Source: Pirellula sp.
GTDB taxonomy: Bacteria; Planctomycetota; Planctomycetia; Pirellulales; Lacipirellulaceae
Assembly: GCA_013822725.1 (NCBI GenBank)
Contig: PNKX01000013.1
Location: 1-64,000, forward strand
Direction of reading: 5' to 3'
Length of the DNA stretch: 64,000 nt
Part shown: positions 35,154-43,788 of the stretch, one piece after another
How the letters are laid out: each line of letters opens with the position of its first letter
Numbering within the stretch: position 1 is the first letter of the stretch
Notes under the pieces: generated by a model
Database searches by the model: none
Seen by the model: only the letters and a program-made list of their open reading frames with translations
What the model was told of the DNA's origin: nothing
Made by a program: the position numbers and the translations under genes

Positions 35154-35762
35154 ATGTCGGCCGACGATTCTCCCCATGATAAGCAACTTCTCGACCGACT
35201 TCGATCGGGCGACGAGGCCGCTCTCGCCGAATTCGTCGAAGCCAACCGCTCCTCGCTGATGGCCTTTCTTCACAGTCGGATCGGTTCGCACCTGGCGAAG
35301 AAAACCGAAGCCGAGGACATTCTGCAGGACGCCTGCCTGGAAGCGTGCCGATCGCTCGACAAGGCGCCCCTCGACACATGGGACCCGCTCCACTGGCTCT
35401 TCCAAATTTGCGAGCGGAAGATCATCGACGCCCACCGCCGCCACTTCGCCAGCCAAAAGCGCGACGCCTCGCGCGAAGCCGCCATTCCCGACGGCAGCGA
35501 CGCCGCGGGCGGGCTCGCCAATCTTCTCGCAGCGAGCATGACGACGCCTAGCGCCGCCTTCTCCCGCGATCAACGCCAACTCCGCGTCCTCGCCGCGCTC
35601 GATACCCTCCCCGAAGAACAGCGGGAAGCGATCCGGCTTCGTTACTTGGTGGGACTGCCGTCGAAAGAGATCGCCCAGAAGCTAGGCAAGACCGATGGCG
35701 CTATACGCGTGATGCTGTCGCGCTCGCTGGGAAAGCTGCAAGAAATGCTGGCGGAAGACTGA
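35154..35762 (+). CDS. ECF-type RNA polymerase sigma factor
   Basis: A 202-residue group IV sigma factor. Region 2 is seen in ALAEFVEANRSSLMAFLHSR and KTEAEDILQDACLEA (core binding and -10 melting), with HWLFQICERKIIDAHRRH as region 2.3/2.4. Region 4 is LRVLAALDTLPEEQREAIRL and LPSKEIAQKLGKTDGAIRVML, the -35-binding helix-turn-helix. The linker of about 50 residues is longer than usual. No anti-sigma gene is next to it; instead the divergent neighbour is a membrane Ser/Thr kinase, which suggests phosphorylation-based control, as described for ECF groups linked to kinases in planctomycetes. Confidence 0.92.
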   Translation: MSADDSPHDKQLLDRLRSGDEAALAEFVEANRSSLMAFLHSRIGSHLAKKTEAEDILQDACLEACRSLDKAPLDTWDPLHWLFQICERKIIDAHRRHFASQKRDASREAAIPDGSDAAGGLANLLAASMTTPSAAFSRDQRQLRVLAALDTLPEEQREAIRLRYLVGLPSKEIAQKLGKTDGAIRVMLSRSLGKLQEMLAED

Positions 35763-35865
35763 GCGCGGCTATTCGTTCTCAGCCTGCGTCGCTTCAGCGA
35801 CCAGGCGAGCCCACGCCAGACTCAGCCCTCTACCTAAGGTTACCGCACCCAAAAACGTGATCACC

Positions 35866-36330
35866 ATGGCCAAGAAGTCGGCGAAGAAGCCCGCCAAGAA
35901 TCCCACCCCCAAACGTCCAGCCGCCAAGCCAGTCAAACTCCTCTCCGGCGGCAACCCTCAAATCGCCAAAGCCGCCGGCGATGCCCCCGTGCAGGCTTAC
36001 ATCGCCGCGATGCCCGACTGGAAACAAGTCGTCGGCCGCCGCCTCGACGAGATCATTACCCGCGCGCTTCCCGACGTGAAGAAAGCAGTCAAATGGAACT
36101 CCCCCTTCTATGGCGTTGAGGAGCAGGTCTGGTTTCTCAGCTTCCATTGCTTCGCGAAGTACGTCAAAGTCGCCTTTTTCCGCGGCGCGTCGCTGCGACC
36201 GGTCCCCCCCGGCGAGTCGAAACAGAAGGATGTGCGATACCTCGACATCCGTGAGGAAGACCAACTCGACGAAGCTCAATTCGCCGCATGGGTGAAGCAA
36301 GCCAGCCGATTGCCCGGCGAGCAGATGTGA
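35866..36330 (+). CDS. DUF1801 domain protein
   Basis: A 154-residue cytoplasmic protein. It starts with a Lys/Pro/Ala-rich tail (MAKKSAKKPAKNPTPKRPAA), histone-H1-like, then a DUF1801 (YdhG-like) domain: VQAYIAAMPDWKQVVGRRLDEI, KKAVKWNSPFYGV, FLSFHCFAKYVKVAFFRGA and DVRYLDIREEDQLDE. The family has an iron-chaperone/SufE-like fold label but no proven activity. ATG 35866 is preferred; GTG 35857 is also in frame. It follows the ECF gene by about 100 bp and is probably independent of it. Confidence 0.85.
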   Translation: MAKKSAKKPAKNPTPKRPAAKPVKLLSGGNPQIAKAAGDAPVQAYIAAMPDWKQVVGRRLDEIITRALPDVKKAVKWNSPFYGVEEQVWFLSFHCFAKYVKVAFFRGASLRPVPPGESKQKDVRYLDIREEDQLDEAQFAAWVKQASRLPGEQM

Positions 36331-36470
36331 ACGTCCGCGGGACGATACGGCCAAATGGGTTAAGATTGCGTTGGCATCGTCGCCGCTGATCTACCTTAGC
36401 GTTACTCACTTTACCTACATCGTGTGGGCTTTCTGTACGGGTAGCACGCCATCGCATCAAGGAAACTACC

Positions 36471-36842
36471 ATGCTCAAAGGTCTAGGAAATCTCGCCAAC
36501 CTGCCGGGGCTCATCAAGCAAGCGCAGGAGATGGGGAGCAAAATGCAGCAACTCTCCGCGGAGTTGAAGACGAAGAAGGTCACCGGGTCAGCAGGCGGCG
36601 GGTTGGTCGAAGTCGACGCCAACGGCCTGGGCGAAGCGCTCGCCGTGCGGATCGATCCGTCGCTCTTCGAGAAGCACGATCGCGAGTTGCTTGAGGATCT
36701 GCTGCCGGCGGCGTTCAATGCGGCGCAACAGAAGGCGAAGGAGTTGCACGCCGAGCAAATGCAATCCCTCGCTGGCGGGATGAACATCCCGGGCCTGAGA
36801 GACGCCTTGGGCGGTTTAGGCAACATGCAGCCGCCGGAATAG
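36471..36842 (+). CDS. ybaB: YbaB/EbfC family nucleoid-associated protein
   Basis: A 123-residue small DNA-binding dimer that coats the nucleoid and influences expression. It shows the family pattern LPGLIKQAQEMGSKMQQLSAEL (N-terminal helix), KVTGSAGGGLVEVDANGLGEALAVRI (central beta strands), FEKHDRELLEDLLPAAFNAAQQKAKEL and a Met/Gly-rich tail. The length is slightly above the E. coli protein because of the tail. In many bacteria it sits between dnaX and recR; here it stands alone. AAGGAAACTACC before the ATG is a good ribosome-binding site. Confidence 0.93.
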   Translation: MLKGLGNLANLPGLIKQAQEMGSKMQQLSAELKTKKVTGSAGGGLVEVDANGLGEALAVRIDPSLFEKHDRELLEDLLPAAFNAAQQKAKELHAEQMQSLAGGMNIPGLRDALGGLGNMQPPE

Positions 36843-37290
36843 GCTGTAGGGGCTGAATTTGGGGCCCAATTGGCGAGACTCGCGGCAGATTCTCGGGGTA
36901 GAATTGTGTCGTTGCGTGCGCGGATTGGAACTGAACCACGACGGCACGAAGGACACGACGAAGAGATCGCCTGTACTCACAGTATCTCGCAGGACGATCG
37001 CTCTTCGAGAAGATTCAGGGAACCCTAACCTGCGTTAATTATTAGCTTCCTCATTAGCCAAGATTAGCGCTCCCTCAGATGTTCTCGTTTCTACGTGTGC
37101 TTCTTGCCTCCGGGGCTCTTTCCTCCACCCGTAAAACGGGCGGAATGTTTGACCTCCCGCGACTGCGGTCGGTATGCTAAACGTAGTTGGCACGCCGATT
37201 GCAGGCGTGCAACGACCAACATTTTCCAACGCTCTCCATTAGACCAAGCGTTACTGACTCCACTCGACCTTTGCGGAACGAATAATAGCC
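36843..37290. other. Intergenic region upstream of rpoN, no gene seen
   Basis: The stretch contains a CCACGACGGCACGAAGGACACGA-type degenerate phrase near 36938 that is common in planctomycete spacers, and A/T-richer DNA near 37035-37060 that could hold the rpoN promoter. No coding frame is convincing. Confidence 0.4.
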
Positions 37291-38823
37291 ATGCGACTCT
37301 CCCTCGGCCAAAGCATGCAGATGGCCCAGAAGCAGGTGCTGGCGCCGCGAATGATCCAGTCGATGGAGATTCTCCAACTGCCGATCATTGCGCTGCAGGA
37401 GCGGATCGAGCAGGAGATGGAAGACAACCCGGTGCTCGACCAGATCGAGCCGTCGGGCGAGATCGAAGAGAACGGTTTCGAAGAGACCGTCTCGGTCGCC
37501 GACGGACCCGATGCGTTGGAGGACACTGAGCGCGAGTTGGTCGTCAAAGAGGGGACGAACAACGAGGATGACTTTGAACGTCTCCTCAACATGACTGAAA
37601 ATCTCCCCGACGAGTACGAGGAGCGGAGTCGGCCGTCGCGAGGGGAGATTGAAGCTGAGGGAGATCGTCGCCATGACCAGATGGCGAACATGGTTGCTCG
37701 GCCCGAGTCGCTGCAGGACTACCTTGATCACCAGCTGAGTTGGTTCGATCTTGATGAAGAGACGCGGCGGATGGCCGATAGGATCATCTACAACCTTGAC
37801 AGCAACGGCTACTTGAAGTCGCCGCTGGAAGATCTGATTCCGCCGGCGCCGCCCGAAGTGAACGGCAACGCCGAAGCGTGGCGAACGCAGCAACTGGCCA
37901 TTGCCGAACGGGCGCTCGCGGTCGTGCAACGGCTCGATCCGCCGGGCGTTGGAGCACGGAGCCTGAAAGAGTGCCTGCTGCTGCAGTTGACGCCAGGGCT
38001 GTTATTCTTTGAAGAGTTGCAGGTGCTGATCGAACATCACCTGGAAGATCTTGAGAACAACCGCCTGCCGTTGATCTCGAAGAAGACGGGCTTCTCAATC
38101 GAGACAATTCAAGAAGCGTGGGAAGACCTGCGGACGCTCAAGCCGAAGCCAGGCGCCGATTTCACGGAGACGAGTGCTCCGGCGGTGACGCCTGACGTGT
38201 TCGTCGAGAAGAATGACGAAGGGAAGTACGTCGTCCACCTCGAAGACGGCGACCTGCCTTCGCTCTACATCAGTCCCTACTATCGACGGCTGTTGCAGGA
38301 ATCGGGGACCTCGGCCGAGACGCGCGATTACATCAAGCGGAAGGTCAACGCCGCGCAGTGGCTGATCGAAGCGATCGAGCAACGCCGCAGCACGCTGACG
38401 CGGGTATCGCAGGCGATCGTCGATCACCAGACGAAGTTTCTCGACGACGGCCCCGACCATATCGAGCCGCTGAAAATGCAACAGATCGCCGACAAGGTTG
38501 GCGTACACGTGACGACGGTCAGCCGCGCGGTCGACGACAAGTGGATTCAAACGCCGCGCGGGATCTTCCCGCTGAAGCGGTTCTTCGTCGGCGGCACTAC
38601 CGGCGCCGACGGCGAAGAGGTGGCGTGGGACCGCGTGCGGCTGAAGCTGCAGGAGATCATCGACGCCGAGGATAAGACGAAGCCGCTGTCGGACGACGCG
38701 CTCGTCGATGAGCTCGGCAAGGCAGGCGTGACCGTCGCGCGGCGTACCGTCACCAAGTATCGTAAGGCGATGAATATTCCGAGCAGCCGGCAACGGCGGG
38801 ATTGGACGGAAGAGGCGAAGTAA
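37291..38823 (+). CDS. rpoN: RNA polymerase sigma-54 factor
   Basis: A 510-residue sigma-54, which directs RNA polymerase to -24/-12 promoters and needs AAA+ activators. Region I at the N-terminus reads LSLGQSMQMAQKQVLAPRMIQSMEILQL, split here by family pattern: Gln-rich with leucines. An acidic region II follows (EDNPVLDQIEPSGEIEENG). The core-binding and HTH regions include MQQIADKVGVHVTTVSRAVDDKWI. The RpoN box ARRTVTKYRKAMNIPSS sits near the C-terminus, close to the ARRTVAKYRE consensus. The activator at 17812 is a partner by family knowledge. The gene is monocistronic or co-transcribed with the phosphatase gene 28 bp downstream. Confidence 0.97.
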   Translation: MRLSLGQSMQMAQKQVLAPRMIQSMEILQLPIIALQERIEQEMEDNPVLDQIEPSGEIEENGFEETVSVADGPDALEDTERELVVKEGTNNEDDFERLLNMTENLPDEYEERSRPSRGEIEAEGDRRHDQMANMVARPESLQDYLDHQLSWFDLDEETRRMADRIIYNLDSNGYLKSPLEDLIPPAPPEVNGNAEAWRTQQLAIAERALAVVQRLDPPGVGARSLKECLLLQLTPGLLFFEELQVLIEHHLEDLENNRLPLISKKTGFSIETIQEAWEDLRTLKPKPGADFTETSAPAVTPDVFVEKNDEGKYVVHLEDGDLPSLYISPYYRRLLQESGTSAETRDYIKRKVNAAQWLIEAIEQRRSTLTRVSQAIVDHQTKFLDDGPDHIEPLKMQQIADKVGVHVTTVSRAVDDKWIQTPRGIFPLKRFFVGGTTGADGEEVAWDRVRLKLQEIIDAEDKTKPLSDDALVDELGKAGVTVARRTVTKYRKAMNIPSSRQRRDWTEEAK

Positions 38824-38851
38824 GGCGACTCACGCGAAACGTGGCCGTACG

Positions 38852-39334
38852 TTGAATCTCCAAATACACGCCATCACGCCGCGAATCTATCTTGGACCGT
38901 TTCTGACTCCGGAACGTGCCGCGTATCTCTCGGCCGAAGGCGTCACGCATGTGCTCAATGTGAGCGATACGCCTAGCGTTGTACGACCTCACGGGCAAGG
39001 AATTGAGACGATCGAAGAGTGTTCAATCGTCGATCTGACGATTATTCCGGACGCCATTGCCACGAGGTGCATTGATCTTATGCATGCGGCGCTGCAATCG
39101 CCAAATGCAAAGATTTACGTTCACTGCATTGCCGGCCAGAACCGATCACCAACAGCGATTTGGCTCTTCTTCGTGGCGTGCGGCGTCTCCTGTTTAGATG
39201 CACGCCGAATGATCGAAACGAAATCAATTGATGCCGTACCGGGCCACAAGTCGCTCATAGACAGCCGCCTTGCCGACTTAGCGGTCCAGCATGGCAGAGA
39301 GCTTCGGTTGTCGATCGCTTTCCTAGGCCTCTAG
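38852..39334 (+). CDS. Dual-specificity protein phosphatase
   Basis: A 160-residue cysteine phosphatase of the DSP type. The P-loop HCIAGQNRS gives His91-Cys92-x5-Arg98, with Cys92 as nucleophile. The front half ITPRIYLGPFLTPERAAYL and VTHVLNVSDTP follows the DSP pattern, and DLTIIPD may carry the general acid. The start is TTG at 38852 by frame, since no ATG precedes the conserved sequence. It begins 28 bp after rpoN stops, so the two are probably co-transcribed. With the kinase at 32572 it hints at Ser/Thr/Tyr signalling, but no link is shown. Confidence 0.82.
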   Translation: MNLQIHAITPRIYLGPFLTPERAAYLSAEGVTHVLNVSDTPSVVRPHGQGIETIEECSIVDLTIIPDAIATRCIDLMHAALQSPNAKIYVHCIAGQNRSPTAIWLFFVACGVSCLDARRMIETKSIDAVPGHKSLIDSRLADLAVQHGRELRLSIAFLGL

Positions 39335-39356
39335 GTCCGCACGCTGCAAGCCTCCC

Positions 39357-40013
39357 TTATACCGACTCGATATACATCCCCCGTCGGCGCCGCTCTTTGC
39401 GTCGCGCTTCGTCGATCAGCGTCGCCACGCGGCGGACGTCTTCGATCCCCTGGATGAGAAACTCCGGCGTCGTGGCGTCGCTGGAGCGGAGGCGAATCGA
39501 GCCGATCTTGAGCATCCGCTCGACCGGGCCCTGGACGACGCCGACGTCGTCGATGTCGATTGTTTCGATCCGGTCGACTTCGCGCCAAAGGAGGCCGCGC
39601 TCGTGGATGAAGCGTTGGCTCGTGAGGTAGTAGTGCAGGCTGAGTTGCAGGTAGAGGAGCCGCAGCACGAGGCCGACCCAGACGAGAGCGATGACTCCCG
39701 CCGCGATGCCCCAGGCGCCGCCGGTGAAGCCGGCGAAGACGCCGACGGCGATGACGACGATCGTGAAGATCCCGCCGGCGAGCCAGGAGCCGAGCATCGC
39801 TAGCTTCGAGAACTGACCCTGCCAGAGCATGTCCTCGGGATCGTCTCCTGGCGCGGAGTTAAAAGGGAGAGGGCCGCGAGGGCGTTTGGCAGTCGAGGGA
39901 GGGCCAGAGGGCGAAGGAGATGCGGCGGAGCCGGCGGCAGCGAGCGAGGCGCCGCACTTGTGGCAGAAGGCGGCGTCGGCGGGGAGGTCGGCTTCGCAGG
40001 CGGGGCATTTCAT
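39357..40013 (-). CDS. Zinc-ribbon and bacterial PH-domain membrane protein
   Basis: A 218-residue protein. It begins MKCPACEADLPADAAFCHKC, a zinc ribbon with two CxxC knuckles. A Pro/Ser linker follows, then two transmembrane helices (LGSWLAGGIFTIVVIAVGVF and GIAAGVIALVWVGLVLRLLY), and a cytoplasmic bacterial PH (YdbT/bPH2-like) domain: YYLTSQRFIHERGLLWREVDRI and VGVVQGPVERMLKIGSIRLRS. ATG 40013 is chosen because the zinc ribbon starts there; the frame stays open to 40220 without family sequence. It is convergent with the phosphatase gene and divergent from nrdR. Confidence 0.85.
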   Translation of the reverse strand: MKCPACEADLPADAAFCHKCGASLAAAGSAASPSPSGPPSTAKRPRGPLPFNSAPGDDPEDMLWQGQFSKLAMLGSWLAGGIFTIVVIAVGVFAGFTGGAWGIAAGVIALVWVGLVLRLLYLQLSLHYYLTSQRFIHERGLLWREVDRIETIDIDDVGVVQGPVERMLKIGSIRLRSSDATTPEFLIQGIEDVRRVATLIDEARRKERRRRGMYIESV

Positions 40014-40302
40014 CGGCGACGAATCCTTGCGGGGATGAGAGGTGCTGACGGGGCGGCTGGCGGCGGATCGCGACTGAATTAGCCGGCGCGGGTCGAGCGG
40101 GCGGCCGGCATTATAACGGGAGACGGCCGTCGCGGCAGGAGTGCTGCGAAGCGGCGCCAGGGCGGGTTTCAGGGTTCCTGCGTGCGCTATTCGCCGGTCG
40201 CCGGCACAGCTTGCCAGCACTCGACGCGGAAGCGCGGAATTGTGGCGCAGATGCCGCTGCGGCGCCGTTTACGGGGCGCGCGCCTGGTGTATGATGGCGA
40301 CC

Positions 40303-40773
40303 ATGAAATGCCCCTTCTGTCGCATCGATAACGATCGTGTGATTGACTCGCGGGCTTGCCAGGACGGCTTTTCGATCCGCCGACGGCGGGAATGCCTTTC
40401 GTGCAAGCGGCGATACACCACGTATGAGCGGATCGAAGAAACCGCCATCAAGGTGGTGAAGAAGGATGGCTCGCGCGTTCCCTTTTCGCGCGACAAGATC
40501 AAGCATGGCCTCGAGCGGGCCTGCTGGAAGCGGCCAATCGGCGATCGCGACATCGAGCGAACCGTAGCGGCGATTGAGAACGACGTTTATACGACGTTCG
40601 ACAACGAGATCGAAAGCCGACGGCTCGGCGAACTCGTGATGGACCACCTACGCGACCTCGACGAGGTGGCCTTCGTGCGGTTTGCCAGCGTCTACCGGCA
40701 GTTTGCCGACGCGGGCGATTTCTTCGAAGAATTGCGGCCGTTTTTGACCGAGGCGCGTAAGGCGCCGCGGTAA
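40303..40773 (+). CDS. nrdR: Transcriptional repressor NrdR
   Basis: A 156-residue regulator of ribonucleotide reductase genes. It has the N-terminal zinc ribbon MKCPFCRIDNDRVIDSR and CLSCKRRYTTYERIE, followed by an ATP-cone domain: VKKDGSRVPFSRDKIKHGL, RDIERTVAAIENDVYTTF and VMDHLRDLDEVAFVRFASVYRQF. It binds NrdR boxes in response to the dATP/ATP state. Start 40303 is chosen because NrdR proteins begin MKCPFC; ATGs at 40291 and 40294 are also in frame. The length is normal. Confidence 0.96.
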   Translation: MKCPFCRIDNDRVIDSRACQDGFSIRRRRECLSCKRRYTTYERIEETAIKVVKKDGSRVPFSRDKIKHGLERACWKRPIGDRDIERTVAAIENDVYTTFDNEIESRRLGELVMDHLRDLDEVAFVRFASVYRQFADAGDFFEELRPFLTEARKAPR

Positions 40774-40869
40774 TCGCCGCCTTCTCATGCTGGTTGAGAA
40801 TGATGCCCGTGCGCTGGTAGCATGGCGTTCTTGTTTTTCTTCCCCATTTGCGTCGGACATACGGCAACT

Positions 40870-41010
40870 TTCTCGCAAAGTCGCCAAGGCGCAAAGAAAC
40901 GCGAAGGAAGATATGAAGGAGTTGGCGAATTAAGATTGTCTGAAAGAAGGCTGCCATCATGTCTTGTCTTCTTTGCGATCCCTTAGCGCCTTCGCGTCTT
41001 TGCGTGATAG
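40870..41010. repeat. Imperfect inverted repeat of the 'ctttgcg' spacer family
   Basis: About 40 nt at 40870-40910 (CTCGCAAAGTCGCCAAGGCG and onward) are matched in reverse by about 40 nt at 40969-41010 (CCTTCGCGTCTTTGCGTGAT at the end), with a few mismatches and about 60 nt between. It lies between nrdR and mutS. The repeated TTTGCG/CGCAAAG phrase is a common non-coding repeat type in planctomycete spacers. Confidence 0.55.
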
Positions 41011-41046
41011 ACAAATCAACCTTGGTCGGATAAGCGAAATAGTTCG

Positions 41047-43770
41047 ATGGCTCTCTCCCCGATGATGCAGCAGTATCACGACGCCAAGCAGGTGGCGGGC
41101 GATGCGATCTTGCTGTTTCGGATGGGAGATTTCTACGAGCTGTTCCACGACGACGCCAAGACGGCGGCGCGGGAATTGGGGCTGTCACTCACCAGCCGCG
41201 ACAAGGGTGAAAACCCGATCCCGATGGCGGGATTCCCGCATCATCAGCTCGACCAGTATTTAGCGAAGCTGATCGCCCGCGGGTTTCGGGCCGCCGTCTG
41301 CGAGCAGATGGAGGATCCGCGGCAGGCGAAGGGGATCGTCAAGCGCGAGGTGGCGCGAATCGTCAGCCGCGGGACGGTGACCGATGATTCGCTGCTAGAA
41401 CCATGCACCGCGAATTTCTTGCTCGCGCTCGCCGCGAGCCCGACGAAAGACGCCTGCGGATTGGCGTGGATCGACGTGTCGACAGGCCGGTTCGAGGCGA
41501 CCGTCACAACGGCCGATCGACTCGGCGACGAGCTCGCCCGCGTGGCACCGGTCGAAATTCTAGTTCGCGAGGACGCCGGCGAGCTGCCAGCCGAATGGTG
41601 CGAAGGGCGGATGATCACGCGGCGGCCGACGTGGGCCTTCAGCCGCGAGGCGGGGGACGACGCGCTCACTCGGCACTTCGGGGCGCACTCGCTGGAGGGT
41701 TTCGGCTTCACCGAAGACGACGGCCCGGCGATCCAGGCGGCGGGGGCGGTGCTCGACTACCTCAACGAAACGCAAAAGTCGTCGCTCGCGCATGTCGACC
41801 GGCTGATTCCCTATCGCCGCGAGACGCGGTTGGAGATCGACCAGGCGACGCGGCGGAGCCTGGAGCTCTGCCAAACCATTCGCGACGGCCGACGCGACGG
41901 CTCGCTGCTTGGGGTAATGGATCGGACGGTGACGTCGATGGGCGCTCGCTTGCTCGGCGAGTGGTTGGCGTCGCCGCTGACCGACGTGGCGGCGATCGAT
42001 GCGCGGCTCGACGCCGTCGGCGAGTTGCATGCCGATCCAGCGTTCACCGGCGACCTCCGCGAGGCGCTCCGTTCGATCTACGACATCGAGCGATTGCTGG
42101 CTCGCGTGACGACTGGCCGGGCGACGCCGCGGGATCTCAGCTTTGTCGCCCGTACGCTCCGCTGCTTGCCCGTAGTGAAAGCGAAGCTGACCGGGCGAAA
42201 GTCGTCGCGACTCGCTCAGTTGGAGGGGCGCATCGACCTCTGCGGCGACGTGCGCGGCAAGCTTGAAACGGCGCTCGCCGACGACTGCCCGCTGAACGCC
42301 CGTGACGGCGGCTTCATTCGCTCAGGCTTTCATGCGGAACTCGACGAGCAGCGCGAGCTCTCGAAGGGGGGCAAGCAGTGGATCGCCGCGTATCAGGCCG
42401 AGGCTATCGAACGGACCGGCATCGCGTCGATGAAGGTCGGCTTCAACAACGTCTTCGGCTATTACCTCGAGGTCACGCACGCCCAACGCGATAAGATTCC
42501 GGCCGACTTCATTCGCAAGCAGACGCTCAAGAACGCCGAGCGATACGTCACGCCGGAACTGAAGGTCCACGAAGAGAAGGTACTCGCCGCGGAAGAGCGA
42601 TCGAAGGATATCGAATACGACCTGTTCGTCGAACTGCGCGAGATGGTCGCAACGGCGACGCGGCGGATTCTGGCGACGGCCGAGGCGCTGGCGGAAATCG
42701 ACGTGTTGTCGGGGCTCGCGGAACTGGCTCGCTCACGCAATTACTGTCGGCCAAACATCGTTCCGGAGCCGCGGCTGGAACTCATCGCCGGGCGACACCC
42801 CGTGCTAGACGCAACGGAAGCGGCGGGGACGTTTGTGCCAAACGATACGAGTTGCGAAGGGCGAGTTGCGAGGGGCGAGTCGGAGCCGGAGGGCGGCGAA
42901 CGTACCCCTCAAAACTCACAACTAGCGGCTCGCAACTCGATACTCCTGATCACCGGCCCCAATATGGCCGGCAAGAGCACCTATATCCGTCAGACCGCGC
43001 TGCTGCAGTTGATGGCTCAGGTCGGCAGTTTCGTCCCGGCGAAGAGTGCGACGGTGGGGATCGCCGATCGGATTTTCGCCCGCGTCGGCGCTAGCGACGA
43101 CCTGGCCCGCGGCCGCAGTACGTTCATGGTCGAGATGACCGAGACGGCGCGGATTCTCAACACGGCAACGTCGCGGAGTCTGGTGATCCTCGACGAAATT
43201 GGTCGCGGCACGAGCACCTACGACGGGTTGTCGCTCGCCTGGGCGGTGGTCGAGCATCTGCACGACGAGATCGGTTGCCGAACGCTGTTCGCCACGCACT
43301 ACCACGAGCTGACGCAGCTCGCCAAGGAGTTGCCGCAGTTAGCAAATTTCAACGTCGCCGTACGCGAGTGGCAGGATACCGTGGTTTTCCTCCACCAAAT
43401 TGTCCCCGGCGCCGCGGAAAAAAGTTTCGGCATTCACGTCGCGCAGCTCGCCGGCGTGCCGCGTGAAGTAAACCAGCGGGCTGAGCAGATCCTGGCGAGC
43501 CTGGAGAAGGGTTCGGCGGCGGCGAGTCATGATCGGGCGCACGACGTAGAATTGACGCGCACCGATGGCGCGCACAGCGTGAAGCCGAAGCGCCGGCGTG
43601 CGGAAGGTCAGTGGCAGATGACGTTGTTCGAGCAGGCCAAGCACCCGCTGCTCGACGTCATCCGCGGCGTCGACCTGGATGCGACCAGCCCACGCGACGC
43701 GATGAAGTTGATCGATCATTGGCAGGAGCAGTTGCTCGCGGAAGCCAACGGCCCGAATCAACCCGCCTGA
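41047..43770 (+). CDS. mutS: DNA mismatch repair protein MutS
   Basis: A 907-residue mismatch-recognition ATPase. The mismatch-binding Phe-x-Glu appears as GDFYELF (Phe29, Glu31). Connector, lever (RRSLELCQTIRDGRRDGSL) and clamp domains follow. The ATPase has ITGPNMAGKSTYIRQ (Walker A), VEMTETARILNTAT, SLVILDEIGRGTSTYDG (Walker B and signature) and FATHYHELTQL. A C-terminal tail has KSFGIHVAQLAGVP and MTLFEQ. Between FVPNDT and ILLITGPNM, where MutS normally has only about 10 residues, there are about 30, rich in Arg, Glu, Gly and Ser and encoded by a repeat-like stretch (42848-42945). The frame is intact, so the protein is probably functional. No mutL is adjacent. Confidence 0.95.
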   Translation: MALSPMMQQYHDAKQVAGDAILLFRMGDFYELFHDDAKTAARELGLSLTSRDKGENPIPMAGFPHHQLDQYLAKLIARGFRAAVCEQMEDPRQAKGIVKREVARIVSRGTVTDDSLLEPCTANFLLALAASPTKDACGLAWIDVSTGRFEATVTTADRLGDELARVAPVEILVREDAGELPAEWCEGRMITRRPTWAFSREAGDDALTRHFGAHSLEGFGFTEDDGPAIQAAGAVLDYLNETQKSSLAHVDRLIPYRRETRLEIDQATRRSLELCQTIRDGRRDGSLLGVMDRTVTSMGARLLGEWLASPLTDVAAIDARLDAVGELHADPAFTGDLREALRSIYDIERLLARVTTGRATPRDLSFVARTLRCLPVVKAKLTGRKSSRLAQLEGRIDLCGDVRGKLETALADDCPLNARDGGFIRSGFHAELDEQRELSKGGKQWIAAYQAEAIERTGIASMKVGFNNVFGYYLEVTHAQRDKIPADFIRKQTLKNAERYVTPELKVHEEKVLAAEERSKDIEYDLFVELREMVATATRRILATAEALAEIDVLSGLAELARSRNYCRPNIVPEPRLELIAGRHPVLDATEAAGTFVPNDTSCEGRVARGESEPEGGERTPQNSQLAARNSILLITGPNMAGKSTYIRQTALLQLMAQVGSFVPAKSATVGIADRIFARVGASDDLARGRSTFMVEMTETARILNTATSRSLVILDEIGRGTSTYDGLSLAWAVVEHLHDEIGCRTLFATHYHELTQLAKELPQLANFNVAVREWQDTVVFLHQIVPGAAEKSFGIHVAQLAGVPREVNQRAEQILASLEKGSAAASHDRAHDVELTRTDGAHSVKPKRRRAEGQWQMTLFEQAKHPLLDVIRGVDLDATSPRDAMKLIDHWQEQLLAEANGPNQPA
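42848..42945 (+). repeat. In-frame repeat-derived insert within mutS
   Basis: The stretch carries GAGTTGCGA twice within 25 bp and an exact inverted match CGAGTTGCGAG / CTCGCAACTCG (42862-42872 and 42929-42939). This look is typical of planctomycete intergenic repeats rather than of coding DNA. It encodes about 25 extra residues just before the Walker A strand of the MutS ATPase domain without breaking the frame. Confidence 0.6.
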
Positions 43771-43788
43771 TTCTAACGAAGGACGACC

